64,000 nucleotides of DNA from Argopecten irradians (GCF_041381155.1 NC_091135.1:1-64000), one strand, 5' to 3'; shown: positions 1 to 13,571, counted from the stretch's first letter. Notes: generated from the sequence alone by a model not told the origin. Made by a program: numbers and translations.

Positions 1-3000
1 TTCTTATTAATAAAACTATATATCCTAGACAACACTGTTATTAATTAGATTATCACTATAGCGGGATTGGACTTCGGGGCCGTATCATTCGTGTGACTAC
101 CAGGTTTAGCATCCAGGCTGGTGGTTGTGGATGTCTAAGAATTCGTAGTCCCGGTCCTACGCGCTACAATATTTTCATCTCGTTGTTAGCAAACTTGTTG
201 CCTAAAAATATTCACGTGGTATATGAGTCCCTCGTGTGAAGACCAGTAAAGTAGGAAGGGATGCGACGGCTAAATGCGGCTAGGTTTTGTCGGATGCGGC
301 GACCAGGTAGATTGCATATATCAGCTAGTTCTTTTACAGTCTCGGATGCGAGGGCTCAAATGCGGCGGTCCTGGCCGTGCTACATGTTCTACTCATCTGT
401 ACAACATCGACTGATCACTTTGTCCCCGCAAAAACACTCACTTTCTCAATAGACAAATACTGCGTATTTCATGCATGTGGTTTTCCACTTTAGATTTCGC
501 TGATAGTTGTGGATACACGCTACATGTTAAATCATTTGAACACGTTTTCTGTATATTGTGATAACTCATAGCTAGCTAGCTTAAAATCTAGCTTGTTGGA
601 TCGTTATCACTAATTTCTGAAATTATATATAGCTAATCATTTGTTTACAGAATGTTCCTCACATATAATAACTACATGCAATTAAATAAATACACTCACA
701 TATTTGGGGATAATAGACGTTAAGTCTTAATACATTTATTGGCTCATCAATGGCGTCTTTTGTCAATGCAAGCCTACATGAAGTTGATCTAGAGGGTTTG
801 GCTCAGACTGCCCACCACTGCGCTTTAGAACAGCGATAACAGTCCATACCAAAGTGGTGACCGTATACTAAAAAACATGGATTGATTGTGATTGTGAAAG
901 CAAGGTCTCAGATAGAGTCGTGATACCTCAGTTAACACTTAACATTAGGTAGACGATTCCTCGTTGTTTATCAGGAAGACTTCCCATTTCTTAAACTTGT
1001 TGCTTTAATAATGATTGTATGCTACATAATACAGTAACTCAATGAGTTATCTTTTTAACTTGAAACTTTTATTGTAACTTTTTTATCGAATTACTTTAAA
1101 TTTTGGATACTCGGAGGTCTTCGACTGATCAAATAAACTCCTTTAAAAGAGGGTTTATTGTGATCAATTTTACAGGCGTATATCTTACCGTATACATAGC
1201 ACAATGTGTTGACAAGACGGAATTATACTTGGGAGGTGCATACAGTAGATATGTACACAACAGGGGCTGATCTTTAAGGTCAGCGTGGCTGTCAGTACAC
1301 ACGGTAATATTCACGTTTTTCTCTATTTTATAGGGGGTGATGATATATGTCATTTATATATTGAGTTGGTAATACTTAATTTTGTCCGTAGCTCGGTACG
1401 CACTACCATATCTCGATTAATATGAACATTTAATCAATACAGATCTAAACCATATTTAAGAAAGAACGTGATCTACGAGTCGTTTGTTCGCATGATTTAT
1501 AGGTTATTTATCTTATTGTGGAGACAAAATAAAATATTTCTTTTCTGTTTATACTTATATCGAATATGTATTCTTTTAATTTTTGGTATGATACAAAATG
1601 CATACTAAAATTTACAAATACGCTGACTTATTGCTACTTATTCGGCTTCCGTATAGGATCCAAAATGATTTTCCCCAAGTCTACCCACTGTCTTGATTTA
1701 TATGGCGTTTTCAGGATCAGTGCAAATGTGCAAATTTTGAAGGTCATCCCATACACCCTGTGAATTGATTTTTTTTTATAATTCTATGATCTTGTTTTTC
1801 AGTTAGTGAACAGTATATTTCCCAACCTACATATTAAACTAAAAAAAAAAAGACTACGACCTATACATTTAATCAGCATAACCTATTCATTTTTTCTGCT
1901 AAATAAATTCTAGCAATCATCAATTTTCTGAATTCATTTTTCGGTTCCTCAACTTGCCAATCTCAAAACACTTTATAACACATTTTTAACCACTGGAAGT
2001 GATTTAACCTATTTTACAACAAACTGTTTTGGAACTACCAGGTAGATAAAGCGACATGGGGGTAGTGCGGGTGGGTTTCTCGGATTTTTTTTCAAGGTCA
2101 TAACTACGATAAGGGGTATCACGATAAGACGAAAACACCTTGGGGTATGCTACCGAGTATATTGTTTGAGGTTAATTTATACATATAAAAACATGAGCAG
2201 AAACAGGTCTGAATCTGTGATTCTATAATATCTCATAAGAAGAAATACAACTTCCTTGTTAGAAAAAAATTGTATCATGAAGACAGCAGAAGCTTCTTGG
2301 TTCCTTTGTTTTATTATTGACCCTTTCTTCACATCATTACTTCTTTTCTTCTCCAAACGATCGGAGTTTTCAGTCGCCACAACTGGCTGTCATGGAAAGG
2401 ATGGTGACGCACACAGGTCTTGTTCTACTTCTCAACAACCTATGTGACCAATGAATTTATTGGTGGCGGATAATGGTAAATATTGAGACGAAGTGTATAC
2501 CTGTGAAGGAAAAAAATGCCTACAAGCCAAATATTACATTTGGATTCATAACCTTTTCGTAATCAGAAAGAGTCCAAACGTATTTTATTTTTTCAAAATT
2601 GCTTAATGATATATGTTTTTGGTTTAATCCATCTTTTGCGGACAACAACAACCGGTATATCATCACTTGATGCCATTGCAGATGTGGTTCTATATAACTT
2701 TGTAAGCCTGAAGGCAGCAATCCTTTCAAAAACAGCAAATTAAATTGTGAAATTTTTCATAAATGATTAAAATCTTAAAGCGACACTATTCATCACTGCT
2801 ATGTTATAATTAATAAAGTCCAATTTTAAGCGCCGGGTAATTAACCTCCGGAAACACTGGGTTCCATTGTACGTGTTTCACTCGAAACTCTTCGGATGAA
2901 ACTGACGTCCTGTAACAGACCTGTAACTGTACTAAGCTTTACTACGTGCTATTATATATAAGTTTTTTAATTAAAGGAATAAAAGCGTTTTCCCTCGTGT

Positions 3001-5402
3001 TTGCCCTAATGCACAAAATGTAGTTCAATAGCCAAGATACATTTGTCTAGCAATCACTGGTTATTGTTACATTTTAACAAAATCTATCAAATAAAATTGA
3101 CGCCAGGAAATACATTAGTCCTGCCTACCTAGCTATTTCTCTATAGAGTATGTGTCTTTAAATGTAACCTATTGAAAACAAAATACTTTTTGCGTGAACA
3201 ACGTTGGAGACAAATGACTAATAAACACTTTATGAGATAAAAAAAAATCGGTAAACGAAAGTTGATAAAATCATATGTCACACAAAAGACAACATGAAAA
3301 TCATCTTCCAGTAAATATAAATAATAATTACCACTGAATCTCACTGCATGTTGCTGCCGCGTCGCCTTACGAGTGAAAATTATCCTCGTATAATCCAGGG
3401 GTTTTGACCACATACGATCTGTAACATTAAGTTATTAATTATGTTATTAAGACAATGATAGGAAGGGGCAATTTTCATGTATGTAAAAAATCACCACAGG
3501 CATATTAACAGTGTGTGCCTGGTTCTTCCTTAAAAGACCCTTGTGTTGTCAATTATTGACCCTCAGGGCAATGATAATCACCCTCGTCCTTATTTATTTA
3601 TTGTGTACTACAGAAAGGACGTAAGGGGGTCTAGGCTAACATAGTCAATCCCCCCATAGTAACATGTCTTACCTCCGAATTGTGTAAGGTCAATTTCAGA
3701 GTGGATTATCATACTCTGACTGACCAATGAGAGTAAAGAGCTTTACTTTAGTTAACCAGCACTAAGTTATTATAGCACTAGTTATATACAACTGTCCGCT
3801 ATGAGAGAAATTCATGGAAAAAAATGGATTTATATTTACATCTTGGAGAACCTAATCTCGTATAGCGTGAAAACCTCAGCCATTTAAAAATATTTGCAAT
3901 GCGAACATGTGAAAGTTACTCTCTCATCTCGCCACTACAACAGACCGTTAGAATTTTTTATATTTTTTCGTATTTATTTTTTAAATATTCTTTTTTTTTA
4001 ACTTGAGATTATCTATATATTCAGGAAGCTAAAAATACTATGCTTCAAGTATATATACTTTAACTATAATTCAAGCTTAATAATTATTGTATGTGAGATC
4101 AGTCGTTTTACAGATTATGATTTCAACAGAAATCAACAGAGAAAGTAAGATGATCAGAATTTGCTTTAAAAATATTCATTTTTATAGACATTATGTTAAT
4201 TTACGTCAATAAACTATGGCTCGCTGTAAAGAGTCACCACATAATGAACAAATGATTGGTTTTGTTTTTTGTATAAGGTCTACAAAGGGCTTGCATCTTC
4301 TGCTATGAATATTGTATTAATAAACTGAATGCCAGCTCAGAGGATATAAATCTCTTAACCAATCACAGGCCTTGCAAATGATTTCCTTTGAAGACTACAG
4401 AGGGAGATAGCGACACACAAAGACTTCAAAACCACATTGTCATACATCAAAAGGACCCCTAATTTTTTATTACATATTTCTGTCTATGTTAACCGAAATC
4501 CTCCACTTCTTACTATGATATCTTTTAATCCAGGGGATTAGCTGAAAGCGTACATGTAAGTGATCATGGAATCCCTGAGTATCGAGGATGTGACGTGAAA
4601 TATTACATCGTTCTACATCCTACCACTATTAGTTTTTTTTTCTCATCCAATGTTAAAGAAATATCAATCAAATGGAATGATATTTAGAATTGATTTCACT
4701 GTTTTTCATTTTTATAAGGATACGAAAAATTGAAATTTGAAAAAAATAAACACAATAAATACTTCATTTTCACACTTTTTGACAATGTAAAGTATATTTT
4801 AATTTACGATTCCGTTGATTTATCAAGGGATTTTTTCCAAACAAAATGCTCATACTTGTCATTAGTTAGTATTTATTCTGTTCTGTTTATCAAGTGATAC
4901 TTAAGTATACACTATTGATTTAAGAAAAAATGAAAAAATATACATATATTGGCTACAAAATTGATCATAATGCTTATGATAATATTAACATTGTTTTATT
5001 GTTGAAAGTTTCGTAAAATACAAATGGTACAATCTCAGTGAATGAAGAGCATATATGTGGATACGTTTTTTTTAAAAAAAATCTTTAGGTTCGAATTGAG
5101 AAGGAAATATTACTTGTAATATTACAAAAAAAATACACGTAAACCATGCATTTGATTAACAACGAAAACAATTAATTGAATATCGAAGAGCCTGGCCAAT
5201 TCTTCCGATATCTAACACTGGATTGATAAGACTGTGAGTGATACATGTGTATATACATTACCTGTGATATCTATGAAAATATGTAAAAATGAAACAATGG
5301 AAATTTTAAATAAAATAACTATTTATTAATTACTATGATGAATATGAACAAAGAAACGTAGGTGTGCATGAAGATGTGTCTATATTTCCCCTGCTTGAAT
5401 TC
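1..5402. other. No recognised gene
   Basis: AT-rich DNA with only short open frames (under about 90 codons) lacking recognisable motifs or convincing splice sites. I looked here for the missing first exon of the claudin-like copy A (a W..W..C...GLF pattern after one hydrophobic helix) and did not find it. No clear tandem repeat, tRNA or inverted-repeat element was seen. Confidence 0.5.
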
Positions 5403-5408
5403 GATTCA

Positions 5409-5758
5409 TACGGTGGCTGGGAGCGGACATGAAATAAAAAAAAAAATTGCGTGTGAACGCAAAAGTATTGCGTGTGAACGCAATAATATTCCGTGCGAAC
5501 GCAATAATATTAGCACGCAATACTATTACGTTCACACGCAATAATCATTTCGTTCGCACGCAAAAAATTATTGCGTTCACACGCAATAATTATTTCGTTC
5601 GCACGCAATACTATTACGTTCACAAACGCAATAATTATTTCGTTCGCACTCAATACTATTGCGTTCACACGCAATACTTTTGCGTTCACACGCAAAATAC
5701 TATAGCGTTCACACGCAATATCTTTTTTTTATTTCATGTCCCGCTCCCAGCCACCGTA
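5409..5758. mobile_element. Foldback/MITE element, family 1, with TACGGTGGC termini
   Basis: A 350-bp element whose ends are near-perfect inverted repeats: TACGGTGGCTGGGAGCGG at the left and its complement CCGCTCCCAGCCACCGTA at the right, each continuing through a CATGAAATAAA-like segment. It is bracketed by a perfect 6-bp duplication GATTCA (5403-5408 and 5759-5764), which marks a transposition target site. The inside has no transposase and is filled by short dyad repeats (see 5448-5722). It is probably non-autonomous. It sits 22 bp upstream of the first visible exon of claudin-like copy A. Termini resemble those of the elements at 35 kb, 39-51 kb and 51 kb. Confidence 0.85.
5448..5722. repeat. 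Array of ~20-bp dyad repeats inside foldback family 1
   Basis: About a dozen copies of a core such as GCGTGTGAACGC or its complement GCGTTCACACGC, spaced by AT-rich ATAATATT-like linkers. Most cores sit inside TTGCGT..ACGCAA and are themselves short hairpins. The first few copies run in one orientation and the rest in the other, switching near 5515, so the array adds to the palindrome of the whole element. Open frames across it on both strands are a by-product of the repeat, not genes. Confidence 0.85.
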
Positions 5759-6467
5759 GATTCACCGTTATAATTTGGTGTTTCAGATATAAGCTCACAG
5801 AAGTCCTGGGTTTACAGGCGACGTCATTCGTGATTCACCTCTTGATCTGCGTGTTCATTGTATACTTGTTTGTATTTGGTAAGGAAGATGAAGACGAAAG
5901 TGAATGCCTTGGAACATTTTTAGGATCAGCATGTCTGTTTACTATACTTAGCTGCAGGTACGTTAAGTAGTTCATAAGAGAAAGTATCCATAGCCTATTA
6001 ATCTACGTCAGTCAACTGAAGAATCAATTGTACTCTCTCTTTCCTATTTTTTCCTAAGTTTAAACACAAAAGATAAGAGAGTTCAAAAGAGTTAAAAAGA
6101 TGATGGCGTCTTTTCAGACCGAATTTCCGAAAATGAATATACAACTATTTGATTGTGGAGAGAAACTCATAAGAATATTCATATATTTTAACGGTCATCA
6201 AAGCGTAATTTTAAGTACACCAAATAATAGCTCCAGTATATTCATTTACTAAAAACCAAAGGGTAAGTAAAATATTTAGTTCGGGGCTGTAGCATCACTT
6301 ATACACATATATATTATAAGTGCACCATTATGTATTGTGATGCATTGTTTCAAAAATCTGAAGAAAATGTTAATTAGTGACAAAAAAGTTTATGGTTACT
6401 TATCATTTAAGGATGTTTTTCTTACTTTTAAAATTAAGAACAGTAAGCCCTAATTGAATATGCACAG

Positions 6468-6877
6468 AGGGCAATAGAGTAGTAAGATATGCTGATATTA
6501 GATAACGATTTCCCTCTGGCATATTCACAAATATAATATCGTAAACAATAAAGATATCATTTTATGGGGCGATCCTTCACTTGGAAATAACATGATAACA
6601 TAATAACGAGGATTTTTTTGTTTCGGTAAAAGATTTTAATGATTTATCAATCACTGGGTTTCAATCAATGTTATGATGATATTACAATTATTATAACAAT
6701 AATTATTATTATAAATTCCAAATGTCTGATGTAGAAGTATTTCGAAAATCATATCAATTTATAAAAATCATTTGAAAAGTAACTATAAAGATTCGCAGTA
6801 TATAGGTATGTATTGGTATGTGTATGTATATTTTCACGGTTTATTTGAATAAACATTGTTTTAAACTAAACTAAAGC
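6468..6877 (+). mobile_element. 5'-truncated 3' end of the CR1-like retrotransposon
   Basis: This stretch matches the last ORF2 codons and 3' UTR of the element at ~18.0-24.65 kb (compare 6525-6590 with 24040-24105, both containing TTTTATGGGG.GATCCTTCA). It ends in the same GAATAAA.ATTGTTT tail followed by an ACTAAACTAAA run. A short 5'-truncated copy in the same orientation is the normal product of target-primed reverse transcription. It lies in intron 2 of claudin-like copy A, ending 44 bp before exon 3. Confidence 0.8.
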
Positions 6878-7035
6878 ATTTTTGTAAGGTTTGTTCTAAT
6901 CTTTAATTGGTTACATTGAAGGAATAATGAGCGCAGTTGGGTGTGGAAAGATGAAGAGCATTGATGTAAAAGAATTCTCGTACGGCTGTGTCATACAACA
7001 TGTGCCTCGCCAGTGGTATCTACGTCATCATTCTG

Positions 7036-9158
7036 GTAAGTGTGTAGAAAGTCTTAACTTGAGGACTCTGAATAAAATGAATCTATTAAAATAAACAATT
7101 TGTCAGATATAAACTTAATCTTAAGTTAGGTAACATATTTTAACAGTATTTATTTAATATTAAAAAACACTGCTCCGTTTATGGGGCTGTTATTTTTTTT
7201 TTAATAAATGGATTAATTGTCTATCCATAACTTTGTGGGAGAAACCCCGTTTAGAAAAAAGGTAGTTGCTTGCGTCACGGTCATTTAAACGCTTGAATAT
7301 CTAGATACAACTGTATAAATTCAAGCGTCCGTATGAAAAAAAACCCAATAATGTTGTGTCCCTTACCATGAAACTTCTGTCTTATTCAAAGAAATTTATC
7401 TACAAAGGTATATGAATGGTTTGGGCACTTTCTTTTACCCCAAACCCGCCCAAATCTTCAACTTGGTTAATTTGTGATTAAATTGTTAAATTTCAAATAC
7501 CGAGGACAACCCTGATACAATGAGTATGATAGTTCCGTATTTCTACAGATGTAGCTCCAATAGTAACCGTCCAAAATATTAATAAATTAAGCAACCTGAA
7601 AATTTAACAATTTTTTCTGTAAATCACAGAGTGCAAAATTGCGCTCTATTGTTTCTTGCAGAAAAAACCTACAAAATATGTCCAAAATGGCAATATTTTC
7701 AAACTCGTCTATTTTATGCATATTTCGCATGGCTATCATGGCAATTAGAACCACCATCATAGATGCATTATGAAAATTTTATATACATATGTATTTCAAA
7801 TACAACATAGCTTAAGGTAGCTCCATACTTTTGGGAAAACCAATGCCATTTTATTTTCTAATTGACCTTATTTTCTTGCATTTTCCATGTAGATTTCAAA
7901 TATATAAAGATAAATTGAGGTTCTTGAAACTACATTTTGAGACGTTTGAGCTTGAAAACAAAAAAAAGTACATCAATTCACATGATTTTGCGATATAATA
8001 ATTGGTTTATGTCTTTTTATTTTTATAACTTTCTCCAATATTTTGTATTTTAAAGAAATCCGTAGTGATTTTTTTCTATAGTTCTGGAATTTCTGTTCGG
8101 ATGGGTCCCCTTTTTGCGACCAACGTTACTTCAGTTGTTTGAAAAAGCAAAACCTCAGAGATATCATCTAATTTTTCACCTTCTTGTTTTAATTTGATAA
8201 CTTGACTAATTTTAGACATTCGATAATTATATGTCGGCAAGTATTTTACTTATTGGAAAAACATCTAATTGGAATGTCATAGTGTAACGGAAACCATTCT
8301 GAAAAAAAAACTTCTGTAGCTTCCTACGTAACGTCATGCGCATTGGCGCGGTTTTCAAAAGTATAAACCTAACGTGACGCTACCCAAATTGGAACACTTT
8401 TTGAAGATAATTGTACAAATTTTCTCTTACTTGTGGTTGAATCCAGATTTTTTTTCTTAACATTCCACAAATAGATGCTTTTATTATTAATTTCATGATT
8501 TGTTTACTTGTCAGCATTGCATATATTTATAAATACAGAGCTTGGAAGCATGCCCGGTCCAGCCCTGCTGTGTTTTCAACAGGTTTGAGTACCCAAAATG
8601 GAACACCTCCTAAATAAAGCTTGATTAATAAAATGCCCATGCATGATAGAAAATGTTTGAATTCATTAAAAGATAGTTCAAACATTTTTTAGTTTATTCA
8701 AGTCACATGTCTTTCAAAAATATTTAATTCAGCATTTATTTTTCTTATTTTAAAATGTATGGTGTTTTAAGGGTTGTCCCACGACGTCGTTTCCCGGAAG
8801 TTTTTCAAAAATTTCATTATTTTCATTTTTAAATACATGATAATAAGCAACACTGGAAAGTACAAATGACATATTAAAACTTGTCAACTGCCTAATTAGT
8901 CAGCATCTACATATTTTTATTTGCGAGAGTGTTCAGACTGTTAGAATTCTGATAGTCTGAAATTTTAAACTGAAAATAGCTGCGTATTCAACATATTTTT
9001 GAAGGTGATTTATATCATTTTTGGTAGACGTTCCGAATTGGGTCTAGCGTCATCGTTACCTTAATGATATTATCACTTAATTGAACAAATTGGTGGATTT
9101 AGGGGGCAAAACTATAGCAAAAAAAGTCCCTTCGGATTATTTTCATTTACTCATACAG
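7036..9158 (+). other. Intron 3 of claudin-like copy A
   Basis: This 2.1-kb AT-rich stretch separates exons 3 and 4 of copy A. The equivalent intron in copy B is only 144 bp. I see no coding sequence, clear repeat family or RNA gene in it. Confidence 0.45.
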
Positions 9159-9590
9159 CCTGTGTCCCTGGTATGTTGCGGTGTATGCTGTTCACGTGAT
9201 GATGGTGATTGTTGTTCCGAAAATAAAACTAACCAAAGAGAACAAGCACAAAATTATCGTCCGCAACAGACTACTGTAGCTACAACCAGTACCAGTGGTG
9301 AACTCTGTCAACAACAGGTGGCGGTTGCCATGGTCGAACGTGAGGAAATATCGATGTCAGGCAGCGTTGTTGCTTTCAGCAACATCCGAGTCATGCGAAT
9401 CTTCAGAATGAGTTTAAAACGAAATAACTAAATATTTTTTATCTTCGGTTAATATTTCAAGATAATATTGTGCTTACAATTTGAGCTTAAAAATCATCAG
9501 ATATCATATCGTTTCTTTTATCCTTAATTTAACAAGTCTAGCTAACTGTAATTCACTGTGTCGCCAATAAAACATATCATATGCCAACAA

Positions 9591-9728
9591 ATGAAAATAT
9601 TAATTATTACTTGTAATGTTGAATTTCACTCAAAGACTTGGAAACGTGTATTGTTAGTGATATGTGTGATTTTCGCGGCTTGTATTATTCTGCTGGTGTT
9701 CTGGTTTCTGTGTGGAACAAACATCTAA
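9591..9728 (+). CDS. Possible 45-aa single-pass membrane peptide or orphan terminal exon
   Basis: An ATG-initiated frame of 45 codons 160 bp downstream of copy A. The first ~20 residues are polar and end in the basic SKTWKR, followed by an unbroken hydrophobic helix (VLLVICVIFAACIILLVFWF) and a short LCGTNI tail. A basic patch before one helix predicts a single-pass protein with the N-terminus in the cytosol. It is not related to the four-helix copies by any motif I can see. It could equally be the last exon of an unrecognised gene or a chance frame. Confidence 0.25.
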   Translation: MKILIITCNVEFHSKTWKRVLLVICVIFAACIILLVFWFLCGTNI

Positions 9729-11163
9729 ACATACCATTCGGTTTTATCACTTTACAAAAATGATGTTCCGACAGCTACAGCGGGACTGAGATTAACATCT
9801 CGGACTAGAATTGATAAATATGAATTCCACGAAGAAGCTATTTTACCGAAAGAAAGCATTTTGTAACTTTTAATTTAACAGATACGTATGAATATAAATG
9901 TATGCAGCAATATTGAGTCTTTTGATCTTTCAATAAGATCACACTGCCAACAGGAAGCTTTGTTGAATGTTTCTTATACCTGACCATGTAAATGACATAT
10001 TTTATGATAAATAAAGGCTGACCTACAAAGATTTATCACATAACTGACCCGTTCGGCCATGACATACATATCGTAAGACACACGTGTAATAACACTATCT
10101 TTACATAAAAATAATATGATAAATTGAATCTTACACTCGTGGCAATGTAATATGAAATTTATTGAACTCGTCAAATAATTTCATATCCCACGAGCCTTTC
10201 ATTAAATAAATTTCATATTACGTAGCCACTTATGTAAGATCTTTTATATATGAATATATACTTCAATACCTCTAATACGTCCCTGAGGAACAAGGAAGTG
10301 CCTATATAATTTCGATTATCTAATTTAAAACAATATACGAACATATCAGCAGTGTGTTGTGATCTACTTTAAGGTATAAAGCAATAGTAGATTGGTCATT
10401 TGTAGGGTATTTAGATGTATACGACCAAATCGAACGATTTTCATTAATCCTTATCTATAAAATATATTTAGTTGACATCCTCCCATTTAAAAAACAGTCG
10501 GTGTCGACGTCGTTCCATATCCGGTTTTATTTACCACATCTCCTTCTTTCCTCAACGTCTCATGGAAAGTAAGAAGGATTCTTGGACAAGTAGCTGTCAT
10601 GTTATTTGATGTTAATCATGCGACAAATGGGTGTATTAGGTGTTACATACAAATTTTTTATAAAAGATACATGCAAAATATGAAATATGTTGTGACAATA
10701 AATAGGCAAATATAGCTTACAAGTATAAAATAAATACATAAAAAAAAGTACACACGTTGTACACACGTTGTATCCCAGTTTGAGTAATAGGTAAAACGAT
10801 CAACTTTAACCGGATGGATTTTCCTTAAAGGTAAAGATATTGATCATATATTGATGATAAACTTTAATCTTATCTTAAAAAATACACAGTTGACAACAAT
10901 TTGACTTAGCTACCAAAGGAACGTCGGACCTTCGGGTGGTACTTTAATCTAGATAACAGTGTCGTGAACATTTTCTGACGTTTCTTTGGAAATTTCGTCC
11001 AAACAAATAAGATTACAGGCTTTATGGATATTTATTGATTAAGCGGATCCGTTATTGATTAATTTCATTTTTAGCAGTTACATTGTAATATCTACATTCC
11101 AACTCCCACAGTATATATACATAATGTAATGTTGCTGATAAACCCACTGTTACATGTATGATA
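9729..11163. other. No recognised gene
   Basis: AT-rich intergenic DNA between copy A and the palindromic repeat at 11.2 kb. Nothing supported beyond short chance frames. Confidence 0.4.
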
Positions 11164-11490
11164 ATTAAGGTTTAACTTGAATATATTTTTATGTTATGGA
11201 GATATAACACAAAAAATCTAAGTGTACTCTAAAGTGGTTCACTCAGAGATTTTTATGTTATTATCTCTTTAACATAAAAAAATATATTCAAATTAATCCT
11301 TATAGTTCAGTTTACAGATAAATAATCTCTGCAGAATTACAAACTTATTTCGGGACTCTTTTATTATATGAAATAATTACGCCATTGTCTCATGCAATCA
11401 GAAGCGACGTTACAAACGGCGACTCCATTTTTCCCTTTATGGGCTGATAAAAGTAAGTTTCGAAGCCAATGAAAATGCTGGTTACAAGCA
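11164..11490. mobile_element. Palindrome-headed dispersed repeat, copy 1
   Basis: The left third (11164-11300) is an inverted repeat: a TATGTTATGGAGATATAACAC-like arm and its diverged complement around a short loop. It is followed by ~190 bp (11300-11490) containing ACGGCGACTCCATTTTT and CTTTATGGGCTGATAAA. The same arrangement recurs at 56235-56553, so this is a dispersed, probably mobile, non-coding family. The arms extend slightly further here, through TTGAATATAT, than in the second copy. Target duplication not resolved. Confidence 0.65.
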
Positions 11491-11499
11491 AAAAATCTG

Positions 11500-11960
11500 A
11501 ATTATTTTCCAATATTAACATTGCCATTTAGACTCTGGCGTACCAAAAATTTCATAAGAGTTCAAGAGGTCCCAAAAGACTGGGGGTCTACGTCAGTTTT
11601 TAGAATTCACATTGAGAATGTTAAAACATTCCTAAAATTTTATCAATATAGAAAATGCATTGAAAATCAAAATATTTGAAGTCTTATCTTATTATTGTAC
11701 ATCCGGTTTAATCGGCGGTACTATTTCATCAACTGTCATTGTTTTGTCTGATGTCCATGGCATCACAACCGGAATGGGTCGAACCCACTATTTCCCGTAA
11801 CATCATCGACTGTTTCATTAAATACATTTCTCTATGCAGACGTATACGTTTTATTTTCATACTTTATTTTATCTATCTTATTTTACTTTGAATGCACCAC
11901 GAACAAATATGCTATTGTAAATGGACCTAAGTGGTATCCTCTTCTGAATCTTTCTGCCGT
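11500..11960. other. No recognised gene
   Basis: About 460 bp of AT-rich sequence between the palindromic repeat and the 50-bp minisatellite. Nothing supported. Confidence 0.4.
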
Positions 11961-13571
11961 TTTATCGCTTTGTTATATAGGATCTTATCCAGCTGATGAT
12001 CATAACTATTTTATCACCTTGTTATATAGAATCTGATCCAGCTGATGATCATAACTATTTGTATCACCTTGTTATAAAGAATCTGATCCAGCTGATGATC
12101 ATAACTATTTGTATCACCTTGTTATATAGGATCTGATCCAGCTGATGATCATAACTATTTTGTATCACCTTGTTATTAAGAATCTGATCCAGCTGATGAT
12201 CATAAAACTATTTGTATCACCTTGTTATATAGGGATCTGATCCAGCTGATGATCATAACTATTTTTATCACCTTGTTATAAAGGATCTGATCCAACTGAT
12301 GATTTCATATAACTATTTGTATCACCTTGTTATAAAGAATCTGATCCAGCTGATGATCATAACTATTTGTATCACCTTGTTATATAGGATCTGATCCAGC
12401 TGATGATCATAACTATTTGTATCACCTTGTTATAAAGAATCTGATCCAACTGATGATCATAACTATTTGTATCACCTTGTTATATAGGATCTGATCCAGC
12501 TGGATGATCATAATCTTTTTGTATCACCTTGTTATAAAGAATCTGATCCAACTAATGATCATTATCTATTTGTTCACCTTGTTATAAAGAATCTGATCCA
12601 GCTGATGATCATAACTATTTGTATCACCTTGTTATATAGAATCTGATCCAGCTGATGATCATAACTATTTGTATCACCTTGTTATAAAGAATCTGATCCA
12701 GCTGATGATCACTAAATATTTTTATTCTCCTTGTTATATAGTGATCTGATCCAAGCTGCTGATACAAACTATTTTGTTCACTTGTTATAAGAATTGATCC
12801 AGATGTGATCATAAAACTATTTTTATCAACCTTGTTATTAGTATCTGATCCAATGATGATCATAACTTTTTCGTATCACCTTGTTAAATTGGATCTGATC
12901 CAGCTGATGATCATAACTATTTGTATCACCTTGTTATATAGAATCTGATCCAGCTGATGATCATAACTATTTTTATCACCTTGTTATATAGGATCTGATC
13001 CAGCTGATGATCATAACTATTTGTATCACCTTGTTATATAGAATCTGATCCAGCTGATGATCATAACTATTTTTATCACCTTGTTATATAGGATCTGATC
13101 CAGCTGATGATCATAACTATTTGTACATCACCTTGTTTATATAGAATCTGATCCAGCTGATGTGATCATAACTATTTTTATCACCTTGTTATATAGGATC
13201 TGATCCAGCTGATGATCATAACTATTTGTATCACCTTGTTATATAGGATCTGATCCAGCTGATGATCATAACTATTTGTATCACCTTGTTATATAGGATC
13301 TGATCCAGCTGATGATCATAACTATTTGTATCACCTTGTTATATAGGATCTGATCCAGCTGATGATCATAACTATTTGTATCACCTTGTTATATAGGATC
13401 TGATCCAACTGATGATCATAACTATTTGTATCACCTTGTTATATAGAATCTGATCCAGCTGATGATCATAACTATTTGTATCACCTTGTTATATAGGATC
13501 TGATCCAGCTGATGATCATAACTATTTGTATCACCTTGTTATATAGAATCTGATCCAGCTGATGATCATAA
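11961..13571. repeat. Minisatellite, 50-bp period, about 32 copies
   Basis: Direct tandem repeats with a period of exactly 50 bp in the most regular part (e.g. 13201, 13251, 13301). Each unit holds GATCCAGCTGATGATCATAA, then CTATTTGTATCACCTTG and TTATATAGGATCT. Units alternate between TATAGGATCT and TATAGAATCT or TAAAGAATCT variants, and units near 12700-12900 carry most of the indels. There are no unique spacers. It occupies most of the gap between copies A and B. Confidence 0.95.

Larger units (their letters stand above)
5787..9431 (+). pseudogene. Claudin/PMP22-like membrane protein, copy A (decayed or frameshifted)
   Basis: Three exons align with copies B and C: exon 2 at 5787-5957 (tttcag acceptor, GTACGT donor), exon 3 at 6922-7035 (GTAAGT donor), exon 4 at 9159-9431 ending in TAA. 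Exon 2 encodes GLQATSFVIHLL (second helix), exon 3 VGCGKMKSIDVKEFSYG (third helix and loop), exon 4 a cysteine-rich VCCGVCC stretch then a hydrophilic tail. Exon 2's homologous frame needs phase 2 at both ends, whereas B and C use phase 1; the phase-1 frame meets a stop. Exon 3 is 114 nt against 113 or 116 in C and B because of one extra base just after the codons for YG; past it the homologous frame resumes with SYNMCLASG. No exon 1 is visible upstream, where a foldback element sits. Pseudogene is most likely; sequencing indels are the alternative. Confidence 0.6.

Noticed and set aside
5080..5110. GGTTCGAATTG, a possible Pol III B box or tRNA
   Set aside because: No matching A box or cloverleaf stems upstream.
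11961..13571. CRISPR-like regular array
   Set aside because: Units abut directly with no unique spacers, the period is a plain 50-bp tandem repeat, and the DNA is animal nuclear.
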